DNA from: a virus
Length of the DNA: 47,918 bases
Virus record (IMG/VR): IMGVR_UViG_3300006923_000037
Span: 1-47,918 of that record
Direction: 5' to 3' (one strand)
Part shown: piece after piece, positions 6,194 to 14,730 of the stretch
How the letters are laid out: every line of letters begins with the position of its first letter
Position numbering within the stretch: the stretch's first letter is position 1
Made by a program: the position numbers and the translations under genes
The notes under the pieces: generated by a model
Database searches by the model: none
What the model was told of the DNA's origin: nothing
What the model saw: only the letters and a program-made list of their open reading frames with translations

Positions 6194-6219
6194 TTAAAAT
6201 TAATCCTATATTCTAATAT

Positions 6220-6229
6220 TATAAATAGT
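6220..6229 (-). promoter_or_regulatory. Candidate late promoter element for the HNH gene
   Basis: ACTATTTATA on the minus strand ends 26 nt before the HNH gene's first ATG, in the 150-nt divergent gap between the minus-strand operon and the PIN-PhoH gene. The rest of this gap (6194-6343) holds the PhoH ribosome site and no further gene I can support. Confidence 0.55.
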
Positions 6230-6343
6230 TCAGTGGAACATATTTTCCTTGCGCAAAATAATAATATTTCCTTAATATTAAACAGTAACTCGTAAAGCAG
6301 ACAACTACTTACATCGAAACATTAAACCTCGGAGGTACCAAAC

Positions 6344-7651
6344 TTGAAAAAAACTTACATACTTGATACTAGTGTTTATTTAACAGATGCAGAATCCATT
6401 TTCCAGTTCGAAGATAATAATATTGTTATACCCATAAAGGTTTTAGAAGAACTGGATAAACATAAAAATAGACAAGATGGAGTCGGCCTCCAAGCAAGAA
6501 AACTAATTCGAACTCTGGATGATCTAAGAAATGTAGGATCGCTTAGAGAGGGTGTTGTTTTGAATGAATATCAAGGAATTGTAAAAGTTATGGCTCACAG
6601 TCCTGAATTATTACCAAAGGATTTAGATCTTAAGCATGCTGATCATCTTATAATGTCGACGGCGCTAGCGGCGCAGAAAGAAACAAGTGAAGAAGTTGTA
6701 GTTGTGACTTGCGATATTAATATGAGAGTTATCAGCGATAGTTTGGGACTTAAAGTCGAAGAATACACTGCTAACAGAGTAATAGATAAAAGAGATAACC
6801 TCTATAGTGGATATTCTGAGATTATTGTCGATGCAGATATCATCGATGGTTTTTATGCTGGAGAAGAAGTCTTTTTAGATCTCGAAGATTGTAAACCAAA
6901 TGAGTTCTTAATTTTAGTATGTTCTTCGGATGAAAAGAAAAGTGCATTAGCAAGATATACTAACCCACACACTCCTTTAAGAAGGCTTCCAACGGACCTT
7001 AAAAAAGGAATATGGGGAGTATGTCCGAGAAACAAAGAACAGATGTTTGCTATGGATTTATTATTGGATCCAAATATTAAAGTTGTATCACTGGTAGGTG
7101 CACCAGGAGCAGGCAAAACTCTTATTGCTTCCGCCGCTGGATTAGAACAAACTCTAACGCTTGGTACGGGATCTTATAAGAAAATACTTATTTCTCGACC
7201 TGTTCAGCCCGTAGGAAAAGATATTGGTTTTCTTCCTGGTACATTAGAAGAAAAAATGCTTCCCTGGCTTAAACCAATTCAAGATAATCTTCAATATTTA
7301 CTTGGTTCTGATGAAGCAACCCTAGAGATGTATATGGATAAGAAAACAATTGAGATTGAGGCAATCAGCTTCATTCGCGGACGAAGTATTCCAGATTCTT
7401 TTATTATTATTGATGAGTGTCAAAACATTACTCCTCATGAAGTAAAAACTATTTTAACAAGAGTTGGAGAGAACTCAAAAATAGTATTAACTGGAGATAT
7501 TGAGCAGATTGATAATATTTATATTAATGAACTTACAAATGGATTAACTCATGCTGTTGAGCAGTTCAAGGAATACGGAATTGCTGGACACGTCACTCTC
7601 AAAAAGGGAGAAAGATCAGAAGTTGCAACCCTTGCAGCGAAGATCTTGTAA
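6344..7651 (+). CDS. PIN domain-PhoH ATPase
   Basis: The 435-aa product has an N-terminal PIN nuclease domain (about residues 1-150; ILDTSVY with Asp8, VLEELDKH with Glu35/36, ADHLIMSTAL and TCDINMR) and a C-terminal PhoH-type P-loop ATPase. Walker A is GAPGAGKT (252-259) and Walker B FIIIDECQN with Asp357/Glu358; TRVGENSKIVLTGDIEQID is the sensor region. This is the full PhoH2/YlaK-type architecture, proposed by family to couple RNA unwinding with RNase activity. The start is TTG at 6344, with a GGAGG site 8 nt upstream, and matches the usual N-terminus of the family. It is the first rightward gene. PhoH proteins are frequent in marine phages, but their role in infection is unsettled. Confidence 0.93.
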   Translation: MKKTYILDTSVYLTDAESIFQFEDNNIVIPIKVLEELDKHKNRQDGVGLQARKLIRTLDDLRNVGSLREGVVLNEYQGIVKVMAHSPELLPKDLDLKHADHLIMSTALAAQKETSEEVVVVTCDINMRVISDSLGLKVEEYTANRVIDKRDNLYSGYSEIIVDADIIDGFYAGEEVFLDLEDCKPNEFLILVCSSDEKKSALARYTNPHTPLRRLPTDLKKGIWGVCPRNKEQMFAMDLLLDPNIKVVSLVGAPGAGKTLIASAAGLEQTLTLGTGSYKKILISRPVQPVGKDIGFLPGTLEEKMLPWLKPIQDNLQYLLGSDEATLEMYMDKKTIEIEAISFIRGRSIPDSFIIIDECQNITPHEVKTILTRVGENSKIVLTGDIEQIDNIYINELTNGLTHAVEQFKEYGIAGHVTLKKGERSEVATLAAKIL

Positions 7652-7654
7652 AAT

Positions 7655-7676
7655 GTTGTCAAAAGAATTTGACAAC
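7655..7676. promoter_or_regulatory. Perfect 9-bp dyad overlapping the -35 box
   Basis: GTTGTCAAA (7655-7663) and TTTGACAAC (7668-7676) form a perfect inverted repeat with a 4-nt AGAA loop. The right arm contains the TTGACA -35 box of the next promoter. It could be an operator, or the stem of a weak terminator for the PhoH gene; no T-run follows it. Confidence 0.6.
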
Positions 7677-7697
7677 GGGCAAAAAGGATGCTATACT
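7669..7697 (+). promoter_or_regulatory. Sigma70-type promoter for the metallopeptidase gene
   Basis: A consensus -35 TTGACA (7669-7674), a 17-nt spacer and TATACT (7692-7697) predict transcription from about 7704. An ATG follows at 7705, and a better ribosome site (GGAG, 7769-7772) precedes an ATG at 7780. Confidence 0.8.
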
Positions 7698-7779
7698 ATA
7701 TAAGATGTTTAATAAGAAGATTAAGATAGATGGTAATGTTTATCATTTAGAATACTTAAAATACTCTTGGAGAAATAAT

Positions 7780-8427
7780 ATGACAGAGAATAAAGAATAT
7801 AAGTTAAATAATATTAATATTTATATAAAAGATAATTTTAAAAATAAGATTGATCTTAATAATGTAATTGATCAGTTGAAAACAACTTTACCAGACAGTA
7901 TGTTTGAAGAAATAGATTCAATGTATATTGGAGAGTTTGAGATGTTAATCAATCATGATTTGAATGCTCTTTATAAAGATGGAGCAATATATATCAGTAA
8001 TGTTCAAGATAATGAATCAGATTTATTAGATGATATCATTCATGAAACTGCTCATTCTTTAGAAACAAAGTATTCTTTTCTAATTTATGGAGATAGCAAG
8101 ATAGAAGATGAATTCATAAGAAAAAGAGTTAAGTTAATGAAGATTTTAGAAGAAATGGGTTTTAAAACAAATCAAGCTTTATTCATTGATTCAGAATACT
8201 CAAAGGAATTAGATGAATTTCTTTATAAAGATATCGGTTATGAATTATTGAATGTAATTTTCTCACAACAAGGTATTTTTACTTCTCCTTATGCAGCAAC
8301 CTCTATAAGAGAATATTTTGCTACTGGATTTGAATATTACTTCTTAGATGAAAGAAAATACCTCAAACAAATTAGTCCAGCCCTATTTACTAAAATAGGG
8401 GAAATTCATAAAGAATGTACAATATAA
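7780..8427 (+). CDS. HExxH metallopeptidase, lethal-factor-like (ATLF-type) active site
   Basis: The 215-aa product has the zinc motif HETAH (residues 88-92) followed about 85 residues later by SIREYFATGFEYYFL, where Glu178 or Glu185 would be the third ligand. This spacing and the E(Y/F)FA...YY pattern recall the anthrax-lethal-factor-like (ATLF) peptidase fold; that family call is tentative. The ATG at 7780 is chosen because a GGAG site lies 7 nt upstream. A frame-matched ATG at 7705, directly at the predicted transcription start, would add 25 residues (starting MFNKKIKIDGNVYHLEY) by leaderless translation. The strong promoter suggests early or middle expression, so host proteins are plausible targets. 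The next gene starts inside its last codons. Confidence 0.75.
   Translation: MTENKEYKLNNINIYIKDNFKNKIDLNNVIDQLKTTLPDSMFEEIDSMYIGEFEMLINHDLNALYKDGAIYISNVQDNESDLLDDIIHETAHSLETKYSFLIYGDSKIEDEFIRKRVKLMKILEEMGFKTNQALFIDSEYSKELDEFLYKDIGYELLNVIFSQQGIFTSPYAATSIREYFATGFEYYFLDERKYLKQISPALFTKIGEIHKECTI
8381..8400 (+). promoter_or_regulatory. 8-bp hairpin next to a gene start
   Basis: CCCTATTT (8381-8388) and AAATAGGG (8393-8400) pair perfectly around a 4-nt loop near the end of the metallopeptidase gene, 14 nt before the next ATG. The right arm holds the only G-rich sequence (AGGGG) before that ATG. Folding could hide the ribosome site unless ribosomes translate the upstream gene. Confidence 0.4.
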
Positions 8428-8849
8428 TAATTAAAGAATCTTATAAGAGAATAAGTTCTGAAACAGTAAATGAAACAGTTCTAGTAACAGTTGAAATGGC
8501 ACCATACGAAAAAAACTATCAACCAGTCAGGATGTCATGTACAAAGAGTGAAGTCTCTCAATGGTTAAGAGATAATAATATTGAAGTTGGTAAAATGACT
8601 TATGGGCACAACTTAAATAATGTTAATAAAGGCTTGTGTGCTGGAAGATTTGAATTTAATTTACCAGAAAAAGAAATAATTATTGAAAAACCACTTGACA
8701 AACCAGCAAAAGATGTTATATTATATAATGAACAAGAACAAGTAGAGATCACAATTGACAACAACAAAAAGTCAAAACGTAAATCAAAAAAATCTTCAAA
8801 GTCAAAAAAGAAAGCACATAAGCTTCTCAGAAATGAGAATTTGGTCTGA
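8415..8849 (+). CDS. Hypothetical protein with a Lys/Ser-rich tail
   Basis: The 144-aa product has a folded-looking N-terminal part (about residues 1-90; ETVLVTVEMAPYEKNYQPVRMSC, then EVSQWLRDNNIEVGKM) and a short linker. The tail (about 115-136) consists mostly of Lys and Ser and is very basic. No family is recognised; a basic tail of this sort may bind nucleic acid. Its start overlaps the metallopeptidase gene by 13 nt, and its 3' end overlaps the nuclease gene by 95 nt in the +1 frame. The long overlap is unusual here. It may reflect coupled expression, or a split of one longer protein. Confidence 0.65.
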   Translation: MYNIIIKESYKRISSETVNETVLVTVEMAPYEKNYQPVRMSCTKSEVSQWLRDNNIEVGKMTYGHNLNNVNKGLCAGRFEFNLPEKEIIIEKPLDKPAKDVILYNEQEQVEITIDNNKKSKRKSKKSSKSKKKAHKLLRNENLV

Positions 8850-9576
8850 ATGTGCTTATAAACATAAACTTATATATCTAGATAAAATTAAAGAATTTAA
8901 GGGTAATGAATTCACAGCCTTTGGTACTGCGGTTCATACTGTTTGTGAAAGTCTTCTATTAACAGAAGATATTAATACAGAAGTTCTGTTTGAAAAAGAA
9001 TTTGAAAGAGAGTTAATTTCTTTACCCTCTGATCTTGAATTAAGAGAAGATTTAATTCGTCAAATGGAAACACAGGGAAGAGACATCCTACCAGAAGTAC
9101 TCCCAGCAGTTAAAGAGTACTTTGGAGAATACGAAGTAGTTAATACAGAAGAAGAACTCTATGAACTCATCGAAGCCTTCGGAGACGATAACAACTTCAA
9201 AGGCTTTATTGATTTAGTAGTTAAAACCGCAGATGGCAAATACCACATTATTGATTGGAAAACATGTAGCTGGGGTTGGAATCTTCAAAAACGAACTGAT
9301 AAACTTATCACTTATCAGTTGACGCTTTACAAGCATTTCTTTGCTAAAAAGCACAACATTGATACAAAATTAATAGAAACTCATTTTGCACTTCTTAAGA
9401 GAACCTCTAAAAAAGAAAGAGTAGAAATTTTCAGAGTAACCAGTGGTGAAAAGAAAACTGATAATGCTATGGCTCTCTTAGAAAAAGCAGTTAATAATAT
9501 TCAGAGAAACAGACATATTAAAAACCGCTTATCATGTGCAAAATGTGAGTTTCATAAAACTAAACATTGCCCATAG
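8755..9576 (+). CDS. Cas4/RecB-like PD-(D/E)XK nuclease with an Fe-S cluster motif
   Basis: The 273-aa product has the RecB/Cas4 nuclease order: an N-terminal ISFSEMRIWSECAYKHKL segment with Cys33, the motif AVHTVCE with His61, Asp153 in GFIDLVV, and Asp167-x-Lys169 in IIDWKT. It ends with three cysteines (261, 264, 272). One N-terminal and three C-terminal cysteines are the signature of the 4Fe-4S cluster of Cas4/AddB-type nucleases. By family it would cut or resect DNA. No CRISPR array or other cas gene is present, so a phage recombination or DNA-processing role is more likely than adaptation. The only plausible start is TTG at 8755, because the first ATG (8833) would remove conserved residues; the ribosome site is weak. 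A GT gene follows after 12 nt. Confidence 0.85.
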   Translation: MTTTKSQNVNQKNLQSQKRKHISFSEMRIWSECAYKHKLIYLDKIKEFKGNEFTAFGTAVHTVCESLLLTEDINTEVLFEKEFERELISLPSDLELREDLIRQMETQGRDILPEVLPAVKEYFGEYEVVNTEEELYELIEAFGDDNNFKGFIDLVVKTADGKYHIIDWKTCSWGWNLQKRTDKLITYQLTLYKHFFAKKHNIDTKLIETHFALLKRTSKKERVEIFRVTSGEKKTDNAMALLEKAVNNIQRNRHIKNRLSCAKCEFHKTKHCP

Positions 9577-9588
9577 GATAAACAATAA

Positions 9589-10860
9589 ATGTCAGAGAAT
9601 AAGAAAATAAAAATACTAATGTTAGGAGATTCTCCTTTCGCACCTTCTGGAGTTGGAACACAATTAAAATATATTTGTGAAGCCCTCCTTAAAACAGGTA
9701 AGTTTTCAATCATTAACCTCGGAGGAGCACTTAAGCACGCTAGTTATAAGCCTCAGAGAACAGAAGAATACGGAGAAGACTGGACAGTCATTCCAGTAGA
9801 CGGATACGGAACACAAGAAATGATTCGTTCTGCTATTTGGACAGAGAAACCAGATCTATTATTCTTTATGACCGACCCAAGATACTGGGCTTGGTTATGG
9901 GAAATTGAAAACGAGGTCCGACCCCACATTCCGATGGTTTATTATCACGTTTGGGATAACTATCCATATCCACATTATAATAATAAATTTTATCAGTCTA
10001 CAGATGTTGTGTTTAACATCTCGAAAGTAACTCACGATATTGTTACAACGGTATCTCCAAACGTAGAAGCACATTATTTACCACACGCGGTTAACTCAGA
10101 AGTCTTCCAAGCTTTCCCAGAAGAAACAGTACAGGAACTTAAAGAACAACACTTTGAAGATGATCAGAGATTTACATTCTTTTGGAATAACAGAAATGCA
10201 CGACGCAAGATGAGTGGAAGTCTTGTTCATTGGTTTAACGAATTCGCAGAACAAGTTGGACCAGAGAACGTAAGACTCATTATGCATACTGATCCAAAAG
10301 ATAAGCATGGCCAAGACTTAGCTCACATTATTAATCATCTTGAAGCAGATGATGGCAGAATCATGTTATCAACTAAAAAGATTCCACCCGAGGCCCTAGC
10401 TGTAATGTATAATATTTCAGATTGTACAATCAATATTTCAGATGCAGAAGGGTTTGGTTTGGCGACACTGGAGTCTTTGTCCTGTGGTACTCCAATCATT
10501 GTGAGTATGACTGGTGGACTTCAAGAACAGGTTACAGATGGCAAGAAGTGGTTTGGGATTGGTATTGAACCAGCATCAAAAGCAATTATCGGATCACAGT
10601 CCGTTCCATACATTTATGAAGATCGTGTTTCGAAAGAAGATTTTATTAATGCTTTAAGAGAAATGTATAAGATGTCCAAAACAAAAAGAAAGAAAATGAT
10701 TTCTCAAGGAAGAAAACACGTTGCTAAAAACTATAATTTTGAAGACTTCACTAAACGATGGGTTGATGAAATCACATCTATCCACGAACGTCACGGCTCT
10801 TGGGAAACAAGAGAAGGCTATGAAGCTTGGGAAATTAAGGAGGTAGGAAATGTCAATTAA
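9589..10860 (+). CDS. GT4-family glycosyltransferase
   Basis: The 423-aa product has the GT-B fold layout. The N-terminal Rossmann domain begins with a strand and Gly-rich turn (ILMLGDSPFAPSGVGTQL). The C-terminal nucleotide-sugar-binding domain carries DAEGFGLATLESLSCGTPII (Asp285, Glu287), the E-x7-E type motif of retaining GT4 enzymes. It would transfer a sugar from an NDP-sugar to an unknown acceptor in the host cytoplasm. The gene is the first of the glycosylation island, starts 12 nt after the nuclease gene, and overlaps the next GT gene by 11 nt. Acceptor and sugar cannot be read from the sequence. Confidence 0.88.
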   Translation: MSENKKIKILMLGDSPFAPSGVGTQLKYICEALLKTGKFSIINLGGALKHASYKPQRTEEYGEDWTVIPVDGYGTQEMIRSAIWTEKPDLLFFMTDPRYWAWLWEIENEVRPHIPMVYYHVWDNYPYPHYNNKFYQSTDVVFNISKVTHDIVTTVSPNVEAHYLPHAVNSEVFQAFPEETVQELKEQHFEDDQRFTFFWNNRNARRKMSGSLVHWFNEFAEQVGPENVRLIMHTDPKDKHGQDLAHIINHLEADDGRIMLSTKKIPPEALAVMYNISDCTINISDAEGFGLATLESLSCGTPIIVSMTGGLQEQVTDGKKWFGIGIEPASKAIIGSQSVPYIYEDRVSKEDFINALREMYKMSKTKRKKMISQGRKHVAKNYNFEDFTKRWVDEITSIHERHGSWETREGYEAWEIKEVGNVN

Positions 10861-12106
10861 GAGAATTTTAATCAGAGGTCCAATTTTAACATCTTCGGGA
10901 TATGGAGTACACGCTAGAACAGTATATCGTTCACTGGCCAAACGTCCAGACTTATTCAAATTGTATGTGGTACCAGTTAACTGGGGTCAAACTGGCTGGA
11001 TTTCAGAAGACACACAAGAGCGCAAAGATCTAGATAAGATTATTGCGGAGACTCAAATAGCCATCAATAATAAAGAACACTTTGATATTTCACTACAAGT
11101 CACAATCCCAAATGAATGGGAAAGGCTAGCTCCAGTTAATATTGGTATTACAGCGGGAATTGAAACAACAAAGGTTGCACCAGAGTGGCTACAAAAAGCA
11201 AATGAGATGGATAAAGTGATCACCATCTCAGAACACTCAAAGAATGTATTCGAGGATACAGTTTATACAGGTCAACATCCAGAAACTGGTGAAACTGTAA
11301 CTCTAAGCTTAAATACCCCCATCGAGGTAGTAGGATATCCAGTAAAAGAACATGAAGTAATTGATCTTGGATTCAAACTAGACTATGATTTCAATTATCT
11401 AACAGTTTGTCAGATGGGCCCTCGAAAGAATCTTGGTACACTTATCCAATGGTTCTGCGAGGAGAACTTCGATCAAGAGGTTGGACTAGTTGTTAAAACC
11501 TCGATTAAGAAGAATAATAGAATCGATAGAGAACATACAGAAGAAATGTTGGAGGTTGTATTAAATAACTTCCCAAATAGAAAGTGTAAGGTATATCTCT
11601 TACACGGAAATATGAATGAACAAGAAATGAATTCTCTATATAATCACCCTCAGATTAAATGCTATACAAGCACAAGCCATGGAGAAGGCTTCGGGCTTCC
11701 TATCTTTGAAGCAGTATACAATGCAATGCCTGTAATCGTTCCAGGATGGTCGGGACAATGTGACTTTCTTTATGTTCCAGATCCAAAGAATAAGAAGAGA
11801 AATAAACCCATGTTCGCAAGCGTAGAATACGATTTACAGCCTATTCAAAAGGAAGCTGTTTGGGATGGTGTTCTAGTGGCCGATTCTATGTGGTCTTTCG
11901 CCCGAGAAGGGTCCTTTAAGCGACGTTTACGAGAAGTCCGCACTGGGTATGGGAATTGGAAGAAGAAGGCTCAGAAACTACAAAAATGGGTAAAGAAAGA
12001 ATTCAGTGAAGAAGTGATTGATGAGAAATATATGAGTGGGGTTTATAATCCAGATCCGGATGTTGAGGAGTTGTTTAAAAGTATATCAGAGATGGAAGGA
12101 CTATAA
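10850..12106 (+). CDS. GT4-family glycosyltransferase
   Basis: The 418-aa product is a second GT-B glycosyltransferase. It has an N-terminal ILIRGPILTSSGYGVHARTV turn, the CQMGPRKNLGTLIQWF segment that starts the C-terminal domain, and SHGEGFGLPIFEA (Glu279 to Glu287 region) followed by MPVIVPGWSG. It resembles its upstream neighbour in layout, so the two may have arisen by duplication or act one after the other on the same glycan. The ATG has a good AAGGAGG site about 7 nt upstream inside the previous gene, and the genes overlap by 11 nt. Confidence 0.87.
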   Translation: MSIKRILIRGPILTSSGYGVHARTVYRSLAKRPDLFKLYVVPVNWGQTGWISEDTQERKDLDKIIAETQIAINNKEHFDISLQVTIPNEWERLAPVNIGITAGIETTKVAPEWLQKANEMDKVITISEHSKNVFEDTVYTGQHPETGETVTLSLNTPIEVVGYPVKEHEVIDLGFKLDYDFNYLTVCQMGPRKNLGTLIQWFCEENFDQEVGLVVKTSIKKNNRIDREHTEEMLEVVLNNFPNRKCKVYLLHGNMNEQEMNSLYNHPQIKCYTSTSHGEGFGLPIFEAVYNAMPVIVPGWSGQCDFLYVPDPKNKKRNKPMFASVEYDLQPIQKEAVWDGVLVADSMWSFAREGSFKRRLREVRTGYGNWKKKAQKLQKWVKKEFSEEVIDEKYMSGVYNPDPDVEELFKSISEMEGL

Positions 12107-12113
12107 GTTTATA

Positions 12114-13748
12114 ATGAAAAGTATTATTTTTGTATCTGATCTTTTCAAGGAAGATTATCCGGGTGGCGCCGAATTAACAACTGAAGCTATTATGGAAGGG
12201 TGTTTCTTTCCTTTAGTTAAAATAAAATCACAACAAGTAACACCGACTTTATTACAAAAATTTAAAAATAATTTTTGGATATTTGGGAATATAGCAGACT
12301 TATCAGATGAAACTCTTTTATATATTTCTCAAAATTTAAATTATTCTGTGGTGGAATATGATTACAAATTTTGTTCCTTCAGATCTCCAGAAAAACACGA
12401 GCAAGCTCAAAAGTCTTGCAATTGTCAACACACCCGCCACGGAAAAATAGTTTCTATCTTTTTTGCTCAGGCCACTAATCTTTGGTTTATGTCGGAGAGA
12501 CAAAGAGATTTTTATTATGAATTATATCCTTTTTTGAAGAAAAAGAGCACGATTGTTTTGAGTTCTGTCTTCAGTAAATCAACTTTAGATTATATTGAAA
12601 ATTTAAATACTAAAGAAAAAAATGATATTTGGTTAATCCAAAAATCCTCCTCTTGGATAAAGGGAACTGAAAATTCAATTTCATTTGCTAAAGATTCTAA
12701 TATGAAATATGAAATTTTCCATGATCTTTCTTATTATGATATATTACATAAATTTGCACAATCTAAAGGATTTATCACTCTTCCGAGAGGTAAAGATACC
12801 TGTCCCAGAACAACAATTGAGGCCAAATTATTAGGCTGCGAAATTGAATCTAACGAGAATGTTCAACATAAATATGAAGATTGGTTTAGTGGATCCACTC
12901 AGAAAGCTTTGAAATATTTAAGGTCTCGGGCCGAATATTTTTGGAAAATAACACTCCCGCAAACAAATATAGAAGTCCCGACCTACACTGGGAAAAGCGA
13001 GAATAACATTCATTTTAAGGTTATTATACCTGTTTATAATTCAGAATTGTGGATAAAGAAATCTATTCAAAGTGTGTTAGAACAAAAATATGATAATTAT
13101 GAATGTATTATTTGTGATGATATGTCTACCGACGAAACTTATAGTATTTGTAAATCTCTTATATTAAATGAATCTAAATTTCGACTTATTAAAAATACAG
13201 AAAAGAAATTTGCTTTGAAAAATATTTATGATTCCATTCAAATTTCCGATGCCAAAGAGGAAGATGTGATCGTAATTTTGGATGGAGATGATTGGTTATC
13301 TACTCGCTATGTATTATCTCATTTAAATAAATTTTATGAAAAAGAGAATTGTTTATTAACTTTTGGTAGTTTTATTGAGTCTCCCACAGGCCACCTCGGA
13401 GCAGAATCTAGTAACTACCCTTCAGAAATTGTAAAAAATAACTTATTCCGAGAAGATTCCTGGAGAGCTTCTCATTTGAAAACGTTTAAGGCTTTATTAT
13501 GGAATAATATAAAGATTGGTGATTTTTTGGACGAAGACGGGAAATTTTATGAAATGACTTACGATCAGGCTATAATGCTTCCGATGTTGGAAATGAGCGG
13601 CGAAAGAGCTAAATATATTCCGCAAATTAATTATGTTTATAATATCTCCAACCCCGCCGCAGTTAATAAAACAAAAGCCCGTAAACAACATGAGTTGATG
13701 TTAAAAATAAGGGAAAAACCTAAATATAGGAGGCTAGAGAATGCATAA
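12114..13748 (+). CDS. Two-domain glycosyltransferase (GT-B-like plus GT2)
   Basis: The 544-aa product joins two glycosyltransferase-like halves. The N-terminal part (about residues 1-300) starts MKSIIFVSDLFKEDYPGGAE, like a GT-B enzyme, and contains the GT4-like stretch FITLPRGKDTCPRTTIEAKLLGCEI. The C-terminal part (about 310-520) is a GT2-type GT-A domain: FKVIIPVYNSELWIKKSIQS, ICDDMSTDET, and the metal-binding DGDDW. The N-terminal half lacks an obvious EGFG motif and may be non-catalytic. The ATG at 12114 is preferred because upstream codons in this frame overlap the previous gene. Base use is strongly AT-rich compared with the two GT genes before it. The next gene overlaps its 3' end by 8 nt. 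Confidence 0.82.
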   Translation: MKSIIFVSDLFKEDYPGGAELTTEAIMEGCFFPLVKIKSQQVTPTLLQKFKNNFWIFGNIADLSDETLLYISQNLNYSVVEYDYKFCSFRSPEKHEQAQKSCNCQHTRHGKIVSIFFAQATNLWFMSERQRDFYYELYPFLKKKSTIVLSSVFSKSTLDYIENLNTKEKNDIWLIQKSSSWIKGTENSISFAKDSNMKYEIFHDLSYYDILHKFAQSKGFITLPRGKDTCPRTTIEAKLLGCEIESNENVQHKYEDWFSGSTQKALKYLRSRAEYFWKITLPQTNIEVPTYTGKSENNIHFKVIIPVYNSELWIKKSIQSVLEQKYDNYECIICDDMSTDETYSICKSLILNESKFRLIKNTEKKFALKNIYDSIQISDAKEEDVIVILDGDDWLSTRYVLSHLNKFYEKENCLLTFGSFIESPTGHLGAESSNYPSEIVKNNLFREDSWRASHLKTFKALLWNNIKIGDFLDEDGKFYEMTYDQAIMLPMLEMSGERAKYIPQINYVYNISNPAAVNKTKARKQHELMLKIREKPKYRRLENA

Positions 13749-14724
13749 AAGCTTAAAAAACTTGGAAAAATTAATTCAAATTTACAATCTTGATCCAGCT
13801 GGAATTTCCGATTCTACTTCGACTCATCTTATTAATGGAGATACAAAATTAAATCAATCAGAAATTGTTTTATACATGTTATTGAATTATATGAACAATA
13901 TTAACGATATTGATTCTATTAATTTGGATCCTAAAATATTTGATTCTACTATTATTAAAGATTTTCATATAACCAAAGAGCAACTGAATTCAGCGTGGAA
14001 AAAAATTGATATTAAGTCCTCTCCGAGTAGAAAAATGGGAGATATTTTTTGGTCTACGCTACCTTATGAAGAATTTGGTGAAATTAATATATTGGATATC
14101 GGTTGCGGAAAGGGAGATTATTCTAAAAAATTATGGGAGTGGTCGAATAAACGAATGGTTTCATATACTGGATTGGATATCTTTCCTACCTCTTGCTGGC
14201 AAACCAATGAAGAGTGGGGAAAATCCAACAATGTAAAAATTAATTTTAGAAAAATTAATATAGATGAAGATAATTTTCAACAAATTATTCCCCCAAATAC
14301 AAATTTTTTCATATCTCAATCTTCATTGGAACATATAAAATATGATTTAAAATATTTTAAAAATGTTAAAAAATATACTGATACCGCTGATTTTCCAGTA
14401 TATCAAGTACATTTATTCCCAGCTCCAGCTTCATTGAGACTTTTTTTGTTACATGGATATAGACAGTATGGATTAAATTCAATATCCAAAATTGTAGATA
14501 TTTTTCAAGATAGTTCAATTGAATTAATTAAATTGTGTGGAGATGAATGTAACAAAGTTCATTACGAGTATATAACAGCGCCTATTTATATGTCTGGTGT
14601 GGGGGATTTGAGAGAAACAAAAACTGAACAATATGACGCAGATTTATATAAAGCAGCTCTAAAAGATATGGAAAATTCTATATCAAATCCTGGTTTCTGG
14701 GCTTTGGTAATAAAGACGGACTAA
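13741..14724 (+). CDS. Class I SAM-dependent methyltransferase
   Basis: The 327-aa product has a helical N-terminal extension (about residues 1-105) and then a class I methyltransferase core: NILDIGCGKGDYSKKL (motif I, about 116-131), YTGLDIFP (acidic motif II) and FFISQSSLEHIKYD (motif IV, about 194-207). SAM binding is clear; the substrate is not. Between glycosyltransferases, O-methylation of a glycan or a chain-terminating methyl cap is plausible. The start overlaps the fused GT gene by 8 nt, with AGGAGG-like sequence (AGGAGGCTAGAGA) before the ATG. The gene is very AT-rich. Confidence 0.8.
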   Translation: MHKSLKNLEKLIQIYNLDPAGISDSTSTHLINGDTKLNQSEIVLYMLLNYMNNINDIDSINLDPKIFDSTIIKDFHITKEQLNSAWKKIDIKSSPSRKMGDIFWSTLPYEEFGEINILDIGCGKGDYSKKLWEWSNKRMVSYTGLDIFPTSCWQTNEEWGKSNNVKINFRKINIDEDNFQQIIPPNTNFFISQSSLEHIKYDLKYFKNVKKYTDTADFPVYQVHLFPAPASLRLFLLHGYRQYGLNSISKIVDIFQDSSIELIKLCGDECNKVHYEYITAPIYMSGVGDLRETKTEQYDADLYKAALKDMENSISNPGFWALVIKTD

Positions 14725-14730
14725 ATTAAA

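Noticed and set aside
6250-6290. Sigma70 promoter for PIN-PhoH (TTGCGC ... TAATAT)
   Set aside because: Both boxes match weakly; in AT-rich DNA such matches are expected by chance.
7669-7779. TTG at 7669 as the start of the metallopeptidase
   Set aside because: This TTG is part of the -35 box of the gene's own promoter, so it lies upstream of the transcript.
8754-8830. Classical -1 slippery site (A AAA AAG) between the Lys-tailed protein and the nuclease
   Set aside because: An A-run is present, but the nuclease frame is +1, not -1, so the classical mechanism cannot join them.
8755-9576. CRISPR-Cas adaptation module around the Cas4-like nuclease
   Set aside because: No repeat array and no cas1/cas2 gene is present; the neighbours are phage genes.
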